Origin: Sphingomonas sp. So64.6b
GTDB lineage: Bacteria > Pseudomonadota > Alphaproteobacteria > Sphingomonadales > Sphingomonadaceae
Length of the DNA: 64,000 bases
Direction of reading: 5' to 3'
NCBI RefSeq assembly: GCF_014171475.1
Contig: NZ_CP048817.1
Location: 2,542,001-2,606,000, forward strand
How positions within the stretch are numbered: position 1 is the first letter of the stretch; each line of letters starts with the position of its first letter. Positions 17,213 through 25,476 of this stretch are shown here, one piece after another. A program made the translations under genes and the position numbers. The notes below the pieces were generated by a model that searched no databases, was not told the origin of the DNA, and was given only the letters and a program-made list of their open reading frames with translations.

Positions 17213-18159
17213 TGCGCGTGCTGTTGACCGGATCGTCGGGCTGGCTCGGTCGTTTCCTGGCACCTCGACTGCGCGCGGCGGGGCACGAAGTGACGGGGCT
17301 GGACGTCGCCGCCGGCATTGACACCGATGTGATCGGCACGGTTGCCGATCGGCCGTTGATCGATCGCCTGTTCGCCGAGCGCGGGATCGAAGCGGTGATC
17401 CATGGCGGTGCGCTGCACAAACCCGACATCGTGCGCTATCCGAACCAGGCATTCATCGACGTCAATGTCAGCGGCACGCTCAACCTGCTGGAGGCCGCCG
17501 TTGCCGCCAAAGCGAGCCGGTTCGTCTTCACCTCGACCACGTCGCTGATGATCTCCTCCGCGATCCGCGAAGGACAGGCGAGCGCAGCGGTGTGGATCGA
17601 CGAGAGCCTCGCGCCGCTCGAGCCGCGCAATATCTATGGCGTGACCAAGCTGGCCGCCGAGCAGATCTGCCGACTGATCCAGGTCGAGCATGGTCTGCCG
17701 GTCCTGATCCTGCGCACTGGGCGTTTCTTTCCCGAGGAGGACGATACGCACCTAGCGCTGTCGGGTGAGAACATGAAGGCGAACGAGCTGCTCCACCGCC
17801 GGCTGACGGTCGAAGACGCGGCCGAAGCGCATCTCGTCGCGCTCGATCGCGCACCGGAGCTTGGTTTCGGAACCTTCATCCTGTCCGCGCCGACGCCGTT
17901 CGTGCCCGGCGATGTCGAGGAGCTTAAGGCCGACGCACCGACCGTCATCGCACGGTATTTTCCCGACGCAGCCGATCTTTACGCCCGGCGTGGCTGGTCG
18001 CTGCCTGGCTCGATCGACCGGGTTTACGATGCGGGTCATGCCGAACGCGTGCTGGGCTTCCGATGCCGCACCGGCTTTGCCGAGATGCTGGCCGCTCTCC
18101 GCCAGAATGCCCCCTTGCCGGTCGCACACGATCCCGCCTACATTTCCCCCAAGGAATAA
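17212..18159 (+). CDS. NAD-dependent epimerase/dehydratase family protein
   Basis: A 315-residue extended short-chain dehydrogenase. The cofactor loop is LTGSSGWLGRFLAPRL (Gly-x-x-Gly-x-x-Gly type, residues 4-19), the N-terminal Asp in LDVAAG favours NAD, the VNVSGTLNLLEAA motif is at about 84-96, and the catalytic Tyr-x-x-x-Lys is YGVTKLAAEQ. Nucleotide-sugar epimerases have this architecture but the substrate cannot be read from it. Translationally coupled to the GST. Confidence 0.87.
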   Translation: MRVLLTGSSGWLGRFLAPRLRAAGHEVTGLDVAAGIDTDVIGTVADRPLIDRLFAERGIEAVIHGGALHKPDIVRYPNQAFIDVNVSGTLNLLEAAVAAKASRFVFTSTTSLMISSAIREGQASAAVWIDESLAPLEPRNIYGVTKLAAEQICRLIQVEHGLPVLILRTGRFFPEEDDTHLALSGENMKANELLHRRLTVEDAAEAHLVALDRAPELGFGTFILSAPTPFVPGDVEELKADAPTVIARYFPDAADLYARRGWSLPGSIDRVYDAGHAERVLGFRCRTGFAEMLAALRQNAPLPVAHDPAYISPKE

Positions 18160-18173
18160 TCGGGGGATTTTCC

Positions 18174-19016
18174 ATGAAGTGGCTGCGCCGTATCGCGACC
18201 GTGCTGGTCGCGCTGATCGTTGTCGTCGTCGCCATCGTCTATGGCGGCTCCGAATATATTCTGCGACGCGGCCATGACGTGCCTAAAGTCGATATCGCGG
18301 CGGCGACCGGCGCTGCGGCGATTGCGGAAGGCGGCCGCATAGCACGGGTCACGGGGTGCCGCGCCTGCCACGGCGCCAATGGCCAGGGTACCATATTGGT
18401 CGACAGCCCCGTCTTCGGACGCGCCGCGCCGCCGGCGCTGGCGCGAGTCGCGGCGCGCAGCAGCGATGCCGAGCTCGCGCGCGCGATCCGTCACGGCGTC
18501 GCGCAGAACGGCAGCGCGCTCTACATCATGCCGACGGACGCGCTTGCGCATCTCGCGGACGAGGATGTCGCGCGCATCATCGCCTGGATCCGCACGCTGA
18601 AGCCGGGCGCGTCGGACACCATCGCAACGACCAGCTTCGGGCCGCTCGGCCGCGCGCTCGTGCTGACCGGCGCGCTGCCATCGAGCGTCCATACCCTGCC
18701 CTTCGCGGGCAAAAGCCGGCCGGCCGATATCGGCCGGTACATGGTCTCGATATCCTGCGCGGGCTGTCATGACCTGCACAAGGAACGCCCGTCGGACGAC
18801 GGCAAACAGATCGTGCCCGCGCTCGCCACCGTCGGCGCCAGCTACGATCCCGCCGCTTTCCGGCGGTTATTGCGCACTGGTATCGGCATGACGCCACGCG
18901 ATCTCGGCATGATGCGCGAGGCGGCTGTGGGCGGGTTGCGCGTGCTGACCGACAGCGAGATCGTCGCGATCCAGGCCTATCTGCGCGCCGAGGCGGAAAA
19001 GGCGCCGTCGCAATAA
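18174..19016 (+). CDS. Dihaem cytochrome c family protein
   Basis: A 280-residue membrane-anchored cytochrome with an uncleaved or signal helix at 7-24 and two haem-attachment motifs: CRACH at 62-66 and CAGCH at 195-199. Methionine ligands are likely in the ALYIMPTDALAHLADEDVARII segment and the later GMTPRDLGMM region. The layout matches gluconate/alcohol dehydrogenase-type or sorbitol-type electron-transfer cytochromes. It follows the epimerase by 14 bases with SD GGGGGA, so it may take electrons from a partner elsewhere. Confidence 0.87.
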   Translation: MKWLRRIATVLVALIVVVVAIVYGGSEYILRRGHDVPKVDIAAATGAAAIAEGGRIARVTGCRACHGANGQGTILVDSPVFGRAAPPALARVAARSSDAELARAIRHGVAQNGSALYIMPTDALAHLADEDVARIIAWIRTLKPGASDTIATTSFGPLGRALVLTGALPSSVHTLPFAGKSRPADIGRYMVSISCAGCHDLHKERPSDDGKQIVPALATVGASYDPAAFRRLLRTGIGMTPRDLGMMREAAVGGLRVLTDSEIVAIQAYLRAEAEKAPSQ

Positions 19017-19065
19017 ACGACAAGCCGCGCTTTGCCTAGGCGCAGCTTTCGACTAGAGCGCCCGG

Positions 19066-20505
19066 ATGGCTTCCCGTCCGCTCACCTTGTACGAAAAAAT
19101 CTGGGCCGCGCATGTCGTCGAACGACGCGACGACGGCACCTGCCTGATCTATATCGATCGCCACCTCGTTCATGAGGTCACCAGCCCGCAGGCGTTCGAG
19201 GGCCTTCGCGTGGCCGGACGCAAGGTACGCCGCCCCGATTTGACGCTGGCGGTGCCCGACCATAATTTGCCGACCACCGCGCGTGTCGATGCGCTTGGGG
19301 TCATGCTGCCGATCGCCGACCGCGAGAGCGCGCAGCAGCTCGACGCGCTGCGCCGGAACACGGCCGAGTTCGGGATCGATTATATCGACGCCATCTCGCC
19401 CGATCAGGGCATCGTCCATGTCGTCGGACCGGAACAGGGCTTCACCTTGCCCGGCACCACCCTGGTATGTGGCGACAGCCATACCTCGGCGCATGGTGCG
19501 ATGGGCGCTCTGGCGTTCGGCATCGGCACCAGTGAGGTCGAGCATGTCCTCGCCACCCAGACATTGCTGCTGACGCCGTCGAAGACGATGGAAGTGCGCG
19601 TCGACGGCACGCTCGGCTACGGCGTCTCGGCCAAGGACGTGATCCTGTCGATCATCGGCAAGATCGGCGCGGCCGGCGGCACCGGCCATGTCATCGAATT
19701 CACTGGCGAGGTCATCCGCGCCTTGTCGATCGAAGGACGGCTGACGATCGCGAACATGTCGATCGAGGGCGGCGCGCGTGCCGGCCTGATCGCGCCCGAC
19801 GAGACGACCTTCGCCTATCTCAAGGGTCGCCCGATGGCGCCCAAGGGGGCGGATTGGGACAGCGCGGTGGCATGGTGGCGCACCTTGCCGAGCGATCCGG
19901 GTGCGCGCTACGATACGATTGTGCGGCTCGATGCGACCGATATCGCGCCCGCGCTGACCTGGGGCACCAGCCCCGAGGACGTCGTGCCGATCACTGGCCA
20001 TGTACCCGACCCCGACAGCTTCGCCGATCCGGCCAAGCGCGACGCGGCGCGCAAATCGCTCGCCTATATGGGCCTGACGCCGGGCACCGCGATGCAGGAT
20101 ATCGCGATCGGCCATGTCTTTATCGGTAGTTGCACCAACAGCCGGATCGAGGATCTGCGCGCCGCCGCCGCCGTCGCCAATGGCCGCAGCGTCGCGAACG
20201 GCGTGCGTGCGCTGGTCGTGCCGGGATCGGGGCTGGTCAAGCGTCAGGCCGAGGCTGAGGGGCTCGACCGGATCTTCATCGATGCCGGCTTCGAATGGCG
20301 CGAACCCGGTTGCTCGATGTGCCTGGCGATGAACCCGGATAAAGTGCCGCCGGGCGAACGATGTGCTTCCACTTCCAACAGAAATTTCGTAGGACGGCAG
20401 GGACCCGGTGCGCGGACTCATCTGGTGTCACCCGCAATGGCGGCTGCTGCGGCCGTCACCGGTCGGCTGAGCGATGTCCGCGACCTGATGGGGGACACGA
20501 AATGA
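19066..20505 (+). CDS. leuC: 3-isopropylmalate dehydratase large subunit
   Basis: Catalyses isomerisation of 2- to 3-isopropylmalate in leucine synthesis, with a [4Fe-4S] cluster, as a heterodimer with LeuD. The 479-residue protein has [12 protein letters not shown] at the start, [47 protein letters not shown] and [12 protein letters not shown], which provide the three cluster cysteines. The small subunit follows only after a 36-residue ORF and a metallo-hydrolase gene. Confidence 0.97.
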   Translation: MASRPLTLYEKIWAAHVVERRDDGTCLIYIDRHLVHEVTSPQAFEGLRVAGRKVRRPDLTLAVPDHNLPTTARVDALGVMLPIADRESAQQLDALRRNTAEFGIDYIDAISPDQGIVHVVGPEQGFTLPGTTLVCGDSHTSAHGAMGALAFGIGTSEVEHVLATQTLLLTPSKTMEVRVDGTLGYGVSAKDVILSIIGKIGAAGGTGHVIEFTGEVIRALSIEGRLTIANMSIEGGARAGLIAPDETTFAYLKGRPMAPKGADWDSAVAWWRTLPSDPGARYDTIVRLDATDIAPALTWGTSPEDVVPITGHVPDPDSFADPAKRDAARKSLAYMGLTPGTAMQDIAIGHVFIGSCTNSRIEDLRAAAAVANGRSVANGVRALVVPGSGLVKRQAEAEGLDRIFIDAGFEWREPGCSMCLAMNPDKVPPGERCASTSNRNFVGRQGPGARTHLVSPAMAAAAAVTGRLSDVRDLMGDTK

Positions 20506-20612
20506 AACGCGCACTGGTATTGCTGGTCCTCGGCACCGTCCTGAGCGGCATCGCCGCCTATGCCGCCACCGCGCGCACGACGACCGATGAGCCCGCTCGC
20601 CAGACCAAGTAA
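20502..20612 (+). CDS. 36-residue hydrophobic peptide between leuC and lactonase gene
   Basis: ATG 20502 overlaps the leuC stop by 4 bases (ATGA) and opens a 36-residue frame: [22 protein letters not shown] then a polar tail. It looks like a signal peptide or single membrane helix with a short hydrophilic end. I do not recognise it. The coupling to leuC favours a real product; alternatively it only keeps ribosomes moving towards the downstream genes. Confidence 0.5.
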   Translation: MKRALVLLVLGTVLSGIAAYAATARTTTDEPARQTK

Positions 20613-20668
20613 GCAAGACAAGGCTGCCCCCGCGCGTTAGATGGCGCGATCCAAGGGGAGGAATCGCC

Positions 20669-21529
20669 ATGAAGACCATTTTCAAGACCGGGTTGTTTGC
20701 CGCTGTCGCCGCCGTCGCGCTGATGGGCCAGGCCGCCCCGCCCCCACCCCCGCAAAAAGCCGCTGTCCCGGCTCCGATCAAATTATGGCGACTTGATTGC
20801 GGCACCGTTTCGGTCGGTGACCTCAACGCCTTTTCCGACACCATGGCCTATACCGGCCAGACCAGCGAACTGGTCGGGAGCTGCTATCTTATCAAACATG
20901 GCGACACCTATCTGTTATGGGACGCCGGCCTGCCCGCATCGATGAAAGGCAAGGCGCTCGACCGCAAGGCGGCGATGGATGCGACGGTCACGAAGACGAT
21001 CCCCGAACAGCTCGCCCAACTGGGGCTGAAGCCGGCGGACATCGCGATGGTCGGCGTCAGCCATTACCATTTCGACCATATCGGCCAGCTGGACAGTTTC
21101 CCGGGCGCGACGCTGCTGATCGGCAAGGGCGATCTCGACGCCGCCAAGGCCGGCGCGCCCGGCGTGAACCCGGCGCCGTTCGCGCCATGGATCAAAGGAG
21201 CGGCGAAGTCCGAGGGCGTGACCGGCGACAAGGACATCTTCGGCGACGGCAGCGTGACGATGATCGACCTGCCCGGCCATACGCCCGGGCATCACGCATT
21301 GCTGGTGCGGTTGAAGGGTCGCGCTTTCCTGCTCTCCGGCGACACCGCGCATTTCCAGGCGAATTACGACACGAACGGCGTGCCGACCTTCAATTATAAC
21401 CGCGCCGACACGCTCGCCTCGCTCGACCGATTCAAGAATCTGGCAAAGAATCTGAAAGCGACCGTGATCATCCAGCACGAGCCCGCCGACGTCACCAAAC
21501 TGTCCGCATTTCCGAAAGCCGCCGAATAA
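20669..21529 (+). CDS. Secreted MBL-fold N-acyl-homoserine-lactonase-like hydrolase
   Basis: A 286-residue metallo-hydrolase with signal peptide (residues 1-22, then a proline run PPPPPP). The zinc motif HxHxDH is at 132-137 ([10 protein letters not shown]), with [13 protein letters not shown] and SGDTAHF as further ligands and a late HEPAD. The order and spacing resemble the AiiA/AttM group of quorum-quenching lactonases. Unusually, it sits inside the leucine operon; its stop overlaps the leuD ATG by 1 base. Strong SD (AGGGGAGG) precedes ATG 20669. Other MBL substrates cannot be excluded. Confidence 0.82.
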   Translation: MKTIFKTGLFAAVAAVALMGQAAPPPPPQKAAVPAPIKLWRLDCGTVSVGDLNAFSDTMAYTGQTSELVGSCYLIKHGDTYLLWDAGLPASMKGKALDRKAAMDATVTKTIPEQLAQLGLKPADIAMVGVSHYHFDHIGQLDSFPGATLLIGKGDLDAAKAGAPGVNPAPFAPWIKGAAKSEGVTGDKDIFGDGSVTMIDLPGHTPGHHALLVRLKGRAFLLSGDTAHFQANYDTNGVPTFNYNRADTLASLDRFKNLAKNLKATVIIQHEPADVTKLSAFPKAAE

Positions 21530-22158
21530 TGAATCCCGTCACGCAAGTCTCCGGCCGTGCTTATCCCTGGGGCGCGAAGAATATCGACACCGATGTGATT
21601 ATCCCGGCGCATTGGCTGAAGACGGTGACGCGGACCGGCCTTGGCAAGGGCGCGTTCGAGACTGTGCGTGCGCAGGAAGGCAATATATTCGACGACCCGC
21701 GCTATGCCGGGGCCCCGGTGCTGATCGCAGGCGATAATTTCGGCTGCGGGTCGAGCCGCGAGCATGCCGCCTGGGCGCTTGCCGATATGGGCATCGCCGC
21801 GGTGATCGCGCCGAGCTTCTCCGATATCTTTTCCGGCAACGCGTTCAAGAACGGCATCGTACCCGTCGTCCTGCCGCAGGACGCGGTCGACCGGCTGATC
21901 GAAGTCGCGAAAACGGATACCGTCACCGTCGACCTGGAAACGATGACCGTCACCACACCGTTCCAGGACCGCTTCCCCTTTCATCTCGACGCATTCCGTC
22001 GCCAATGCCTGATGGAGGGACTGGACGAAGTCGGCCTGACACTGGCAAGGGATACCGAGATTTCGAAATATGAAGCCGGGGTGGACGAACACCGGCCCTG
22101 GATGAGCGGAGAACGGAGACATGCGGGCATTGTTGTCGAAAGCGCCGGGCGGACCTGA
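21529..22158 (+). CDS. leuD: 3-isopropylmalate dehydratase small subunit
   Basis: The swivelling small subunit that completes the LeuC active site. Signatures in this 209-residue protein: [64 protein letters not shown] and [15 protein letters not shown]. The last 15 residues (about 195-209) extend past the usual end near RPW and are the region that overlaps the following oxidoreductase gene by 38 bases. Confidence 0.96.
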   Translation: MNPVTQVSGRAYPWGAKNIDTDVIIPAHWLKTVTRTGLGKGAFETVRAQEGNIFDDPRYAGAPVLIAGDNFGCGSSREHAAWALADMGIAAVIAPSFSDIFSGNAFKNGIVPVVLPQDAVDRLIEVAKTDTVTVDLETMTVTTPFQDRFPFHLDAFRRQCLMEGLDEVGLTLARDTEISKYEAGVDEHRPWMSGERRHAGIVVESAGRT

Positions 22159-23122
22159 AACACTAACCATCGACGAACTACCCGATCCGGTCGCCGCAAA
22201 GGGCCAGGTCGTCGTCGCGGTCAAGGCGTGCTCGATCAACTATCCCGACGTGCTGATCATCGAGGACAAATATCAGTTCAAGCCACCCCGTCCGTTCGCG
22301 CCGGGCAGCGAGATTTCCGGCGTGATCGAAAGCATCGGCGAGGGCGTGTCCGACTGGGCGGTCGGTGACCGCGTGATCGCCACCACCGGCTCGGGCGGGC
22401 TGGTCGAGAAGGCCGCGATCAACGCGACAAGCCTGTTCCGCCTGCCCGAAGGACGCAGTTTCGAGGAAGGCGCGTCGTTGCTGCTGACCTATGCCACGAC
22501 GATCCATGCACTGCTCGATCGCGGGCATCTCGGCGAGGGGCAGACCCTGCTGGTGCTCGGCGCAGCGGGCGGCGTGGGCCTTGCGGCAATCGAACTGGGC
22601 AAGGCGTTCGGTGCGCGGGTCGTCGCGGCCGTATCCTCGGAGGAGAAAGCGGCGGCAGCCAAGCAAGCCGGCGCGGACGTCACGCTCGTCTATCCGCGCG
22701 CGCCGTTCGACAAGGACCAGTCCAAGGCGCTTGCCGATCAATTCAAGGCGGCGCTCGGCGCGGGTGGCGCGGACGTGATCTATGATCCGGTCGGCGGCGA
22801 TTATGCCGAACCGGCGCTGCGCTCGATCGCCTGGGAAGGCCGCTATCTGGTCGTCGGCTTCCCCGCCGGTATCCCGCGGCTGCCGCTCAACCTCACACTG
22901 CTCAAGAGCTGCGACGTGTGCGGCGTATTCTGGGGCGCCTTCGCGGCGCGCGACCCCAAGGCCAATACCGCGCATATCGAGCGCCTGTTCCGCCTGTGGA
23001 AGGACGGCCAGATCGCCCCACGCGTGACCGAGGTCTTCGCGTTCGAGGACGGCGGCAAGGCGATCGCCAAGATGGCTGCCCGCGACGCGATCGGCAAACT
23101 GGTGGTGAAGGTCGCCGAATAA
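22121..23122 (+). CDS. NADPH:quinone oxidoreductase family protein (zinc-free MDR)
   Basis: A 333-residue medium-chain dehydrogenase/reductase of the quinone oxidoreductase group. It starts [15 protein letters not shown], has [35 protein letters not shown], and the Rossmann loop [25 protein letters not shown] at about 144-168. The catalytic zinc cysteine/histidine set is absent, as expected for quinone or enone reductases. The ATG lies within leuD with AACGGAGAC upstream as SD, so the pair share an overlapping junction. Confidence 0.9.
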   Translation: MRALLSKAPGGPETLTIDELPDPVAAKGQVVVAVKACSINYPDVLIIEDKYQFKPPRPFAPGSEISGVIESIGEGVSDWAVGDRVIATTGSGGLVEKAAINATSLFRLPEGRSFEEGASLLLTYATTIHALLDRGHLGEGQTLLVLGAAGGVGLAAIELGKAFGARVVAAVSSEEKAAAAKQAGADVTLVYPRAPFDKDQSKALADQFKAALGAGGADVIYDPVGGDYAEPALRSIAWEGRYLVVGFPAGIPRLPLNLTLLKSCDVCGVFWGAFAARDPKANTAHIERLFRLWKDGQIAPRVTEVFAFEDGGKAIAKMAARDAIGKLVVKVAE

Positions 23123-23226
23123 CGGCGGTAGCGAGTTGACCCGCCCCTTCCTTCACGGGAAAGGGTCGCTCATTCAGACAGCGTGGCGATCCGCGCTCGC
23201 GATGCGTGTGCAATTAAGGGGATGAC

Positions 23227-24180
23227 ATGCCGGGTGGACTCGTAGCGCTGCTGGACGATGTGGCGGCTCTCGCCAAACTGGCGGCAGCCTCGGTCGACGA
23301 TGTCGCCGGCGCCGCCGGGCGCGCCGGCTTCAAGGCGGCTGGCGTCGTGATCGACGATACGGCGGTCACCCCGCGTTATGTCGTCGGCCTGCCGCCCAGT
23401 CGCGAATTGCCGATCATCTGGAAGATCGCGCTAGGCTCGCTGCGCAACAAACTATTGTTCATCCTGCCCGCCGCGCTGGCACTCAGCGTGTTCGCTCCCT
23501 GGGCGGTCACGCCGATATTGATGATCGGCGGCAGTTATCTCTGCTTCGAAGCCAGCGAAAAGATCTTCGAGGCGCTCAGCGGCACGCATCATGCAGCGGA
23601 GGTCGCCACGATCGACGACCCCGCCGAGCTTGAGGCGCGTCAGGTAAGCGGCGCGGTGCGCACCGACTTCATCCTGTCGGCCGAAATCATGGCCATCGCA
23701 CTTGGCGACTTGCCTGATCTATCCTTGGGGGTCCGCGCCGCCGCGCTCGGTGCGGTGGCCATCGCGATTACCGTCGGTGTCTATGGCGTGGTCGCACTGA
23801 TCGTGAAGATGGACGATATCGGCCTTCATCTCAGCGGCCGTTCCTCGCCTGCGCTGCGCACAATCGGTCGCGGCCTGGTGGCCGCAATGCCTGTGCTGCT
23901 CCAGGCTTTATCCCATCTCGGCGTCGCGGCGATGGTCTGGGTCGGCGGCGGCATCCTGCTCCACGGGCTGGAGGAATTCGGTCTGGGCGCGATCCCGCAG
24001 GCGGTTCACCATCTCGCCGAGGCCGCGGCCCACGCCTCGCCTGTCGCGCAAGGAGTGATCGAATGGCTGGTCGGCGCGCTGGGCGCGGCAGTGGCGGGGC
24101 TGATCGTCGGTGGCGTAATCGTCGGCATCATGCACATCCTGCCAAGAAAACGACCAGTGTCCGCCGAGGAACATGCCTGA
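23227..24180 (+). CDS. DUF808 family membrane protein
   Basis: A 317-residue DUF808 (YedI-like) protein. Family features: GLVALLDDVAALAKLAAASVDDVAGAAGRAGFKAAGVVIDDTAVTPRYV at the N-terminus, IIWKIALGSLRNKLLFILPAALALS, LMIGGSYLCFEASEKIFEAL, then four further helices. An ATG at 23227 follows a short gap after the oxidoreductase. The family's function is unknown; it may be a channel or transporter. Confidence 0.88.
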   Translation: MPGGLVALLDDVAALAKLAAASVDDVAGAAGRAGFKAAGVVIDDTAVTPRYVVGLPPSRELPIIWKIALGSLRNKLLFILPAALALSVFAPWAVTPILMIGGSYLCFEASEKIFEALSGTHHAAEVATIDDPAELEARQVSGAVRTDFILSAEIMAIALGDLPDLSLGVRAAALGAVAIAITVGVYGVVALIVKMDDIGLHLSGRSSPALRTIGRGLVAAMPVLLQALSHLGVAAMVWVGGGILLHGLEEFGLGAIPQAVHHLAEAAAHASPVAQGVIEWLVGALGAAVAGLIVGGVIVGIMHILPRKRPVSAEEHA

Positions 24181-24286
24181 GGAGCAGCTTCTGTTGTTCT
24201 CGTGCCTTCGCTCAGCCCCTTCCCTTCGCCCGTCCCCTTCCCTATCTCCCAAGGTGAGACATTAAAGGCCCAAGGGGACGAACCGG

Positions 24287-24610
24287 ATGACGACCTTCGA
24301 CGACCGCGAGCGCGCGTTCGAGACCAAATATGCGCGTGACGAGGAGATGCAGTTCCGTGTCACCGCGCGGCGTAACCGGCTGCTCGGCCATTGGGCCGCG
24401 GTCCAGATGAAGCTCACCGCGGAAGAGGCCGATGCCTATGCCAAGGCGGTCGTACAGGCGGATTTCGAGGAAGCCGGCGACGAGGATGTGATCCGCAAGC
24501 TGGTCAGCGACCTGACCGCCGCGAATATCGAGATCGACGAAGCCGTCGTGCGCCGCGCGATCGAGGAACACACGATCGAGGCGCGCCGCCAGCTGATGCA
24601 GGCGGAATAG
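24287..24610 (+). CDS. DUF1476 protein (zeta-type F1-ATPase inhibitor)
   Basis: A 107-residue all-alpha protein with the diagnostic start TTFDDRERAFETKYARDEEMQFRVTARRNRLLGHWAA. The family includes the zeta subunit that inhibits ATP hydrolysis by F1Fo in Paracoccus; in other alphaproteobacteria the inhibition can be weak. SD is AAGGGGACGAACCGG before ATG 24287. The gene leads a cluster with bolA and grxD, an order seen in other sphingomonads as I recall. Confidence 0.87.
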   Translation: MTTFDDRERAFETKYARDEEMQFRVTARRNRLLGHWAAVQMKLTAEEADAYAKAVVQADFEEAGDEDVIRKLVSDLTAANIEIDEAVVRRAIEEHTIEARRQLMQAE

Positions 24611-24615
24611 CGCAG

Positions 24616-24867
24616 ATGGCGATGGCGGCAACCGATATCGAGGCATTGATCGTCGCGGGAATCCCCGATGCGACGGTCGAGATCACCGATCTGGCCGGCG
24701 ATGGCGACCATTATGCCGCGCGCGTCGTCGCCGAGAGCTTTCGTGGCGTTTCGCGCGTCGAACGCACCCGTCTGGTCTATGCCTCGCTCGGCGGGCGGAT
24801 GGGCGGCGAGCTCCACGCGCTGCAGCTGACCACGGCGGTTCCGGAACCCCGTACTGAATTGGGATGA
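24616..24867 (+). CDS. bolA: BolA family protein
   Basis: An 83-residue BolA-like protein with the KH-type fold: IEALIVAGIPDATVEITDLAGDGDHYAARVVAESFRGVSRVERTRLVYASLG and the conserved C-terminal His in ELHALQL. BolA proteins pair with monothiol glutaredoxins through a shared [2Fe-2S] cluster, and the glutaredoxin gene follows with a 4-base overlap. Start ATG 24616 lies 5 bases after the DUF1476 stop. Confidence 0.9.
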   Translation: MAMAATDIEALIVAGIPDATVEITDLAGDGDHYAARVVAESFRGVSRVERTRLVYASLGGRMGGELHALQLTTAVPEPRTELG

Positions 24868-25205
24868 TGACGATGAACGACGATTCTCAAGCCCGCATCG
24901 CCGACCTGGTCGGCAAGAGCGACGTGCTGCTGTTCATGAAGGGCAGCCCGCTATTCCCGCAATGCGGCTTTTCGAGCCGCGCGATCGCGATCCTGCAGCA
25001 TCTGAACGTCGAATTCGACAGCGTCGACGTGCTGCAGGACCAGGGTATCCGCCAGGGCATCAAGGCTTTTTCGGATTGGCCGACCATTCCCCAGCTCTAT
25101 GTGAAGGGCGAATTCGTCGGCGGATCGGACATCATGATGGAGATGTACGAATCCGGCGAGCTCGCACAGCTGTTCGAGGAACAGGGCGTCGCGAACGCCG
25201 AGTGA
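24864..25205 (+). CDS. grxD: Monothiol glutaredoxin, Grx4 family
   Basis: A 113-residue monothiol glutaredoxin with the active site CGFS at 34-37 (KGSPLFPQCGFSSRA) and the glutathione/cluster-binding WPTIPQLYVKGEFVGGSDIMMEM. It carries a glutathione-ligated [2Fe-2S] cluster and passes it to targets or to BolA. Three ATGs at 24864, 24867 and 24873 are possible starts; the first overlaps the bolA stop. Confidence 0.95.
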   Translation: MMTMNDDSQARIADLVGKSDVLLFMKGSPLFPQCGFSSRAIAILQHLNVEFDSVDVLQDQGIRQGIKAFSDWPTIPQLYVKGEFVGGSDIMMEMYESGELAQLFEEQGVANAE

Positions 25206-25254
25206 TCGCTCGCGGAACGACGGTGATCATATGATATTGTGAGAAGGCCGGGGC

Positions 25255-25294
25255 GGGCGGACCCAAGCGAGATCGGAGGAGCTCGGGTCCGCCC
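25255..25294. promoter_or_regulatory. GC-rich hairpin in grxD downstream region
   Basis: A perfect 10-base inverted repeat (GGGCGGACCC at 25255-25264 and GGGTCCGCCC at 25285-25294) with a 20-base loop, in the 271-base gap between grxD and the ThDP-enzyme gene. No T-tract follows on either strand. It could be a Rho-assisted transcript end for grxD, an RNA element, or part of a small RNA. Confidence 0.5.
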
Positions 25295-25476
25295 TGCTGA
25301 AGCGTGAAAACGCTCGGCGTACTCCTATCGTAGCAGGCGGTGTGCCAGTTTTCGTGAACCACGCAAAATCGCGGCAGACGATAGTTAACGCGCTATCCGC
25401 AGCCTTCGACCGTGTAAGCTTTACCGACAGTTTCAGCACTCTACCCAAGTCTCGCGACGCTCGCTAAACCGCCGCG

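Noticed and set aside
19036..20421. 461-codon minus-strand frame opposite leuC
   Set aside because: Antisense shadow of leuC; composition is atypical and no motif is seen.
20669..21529. Call as beta-lactamase resistance gene
   Set aside because: MBL fold alone does not indicate antibiotic hydrolysis; motif spacing is closer to lactonases.
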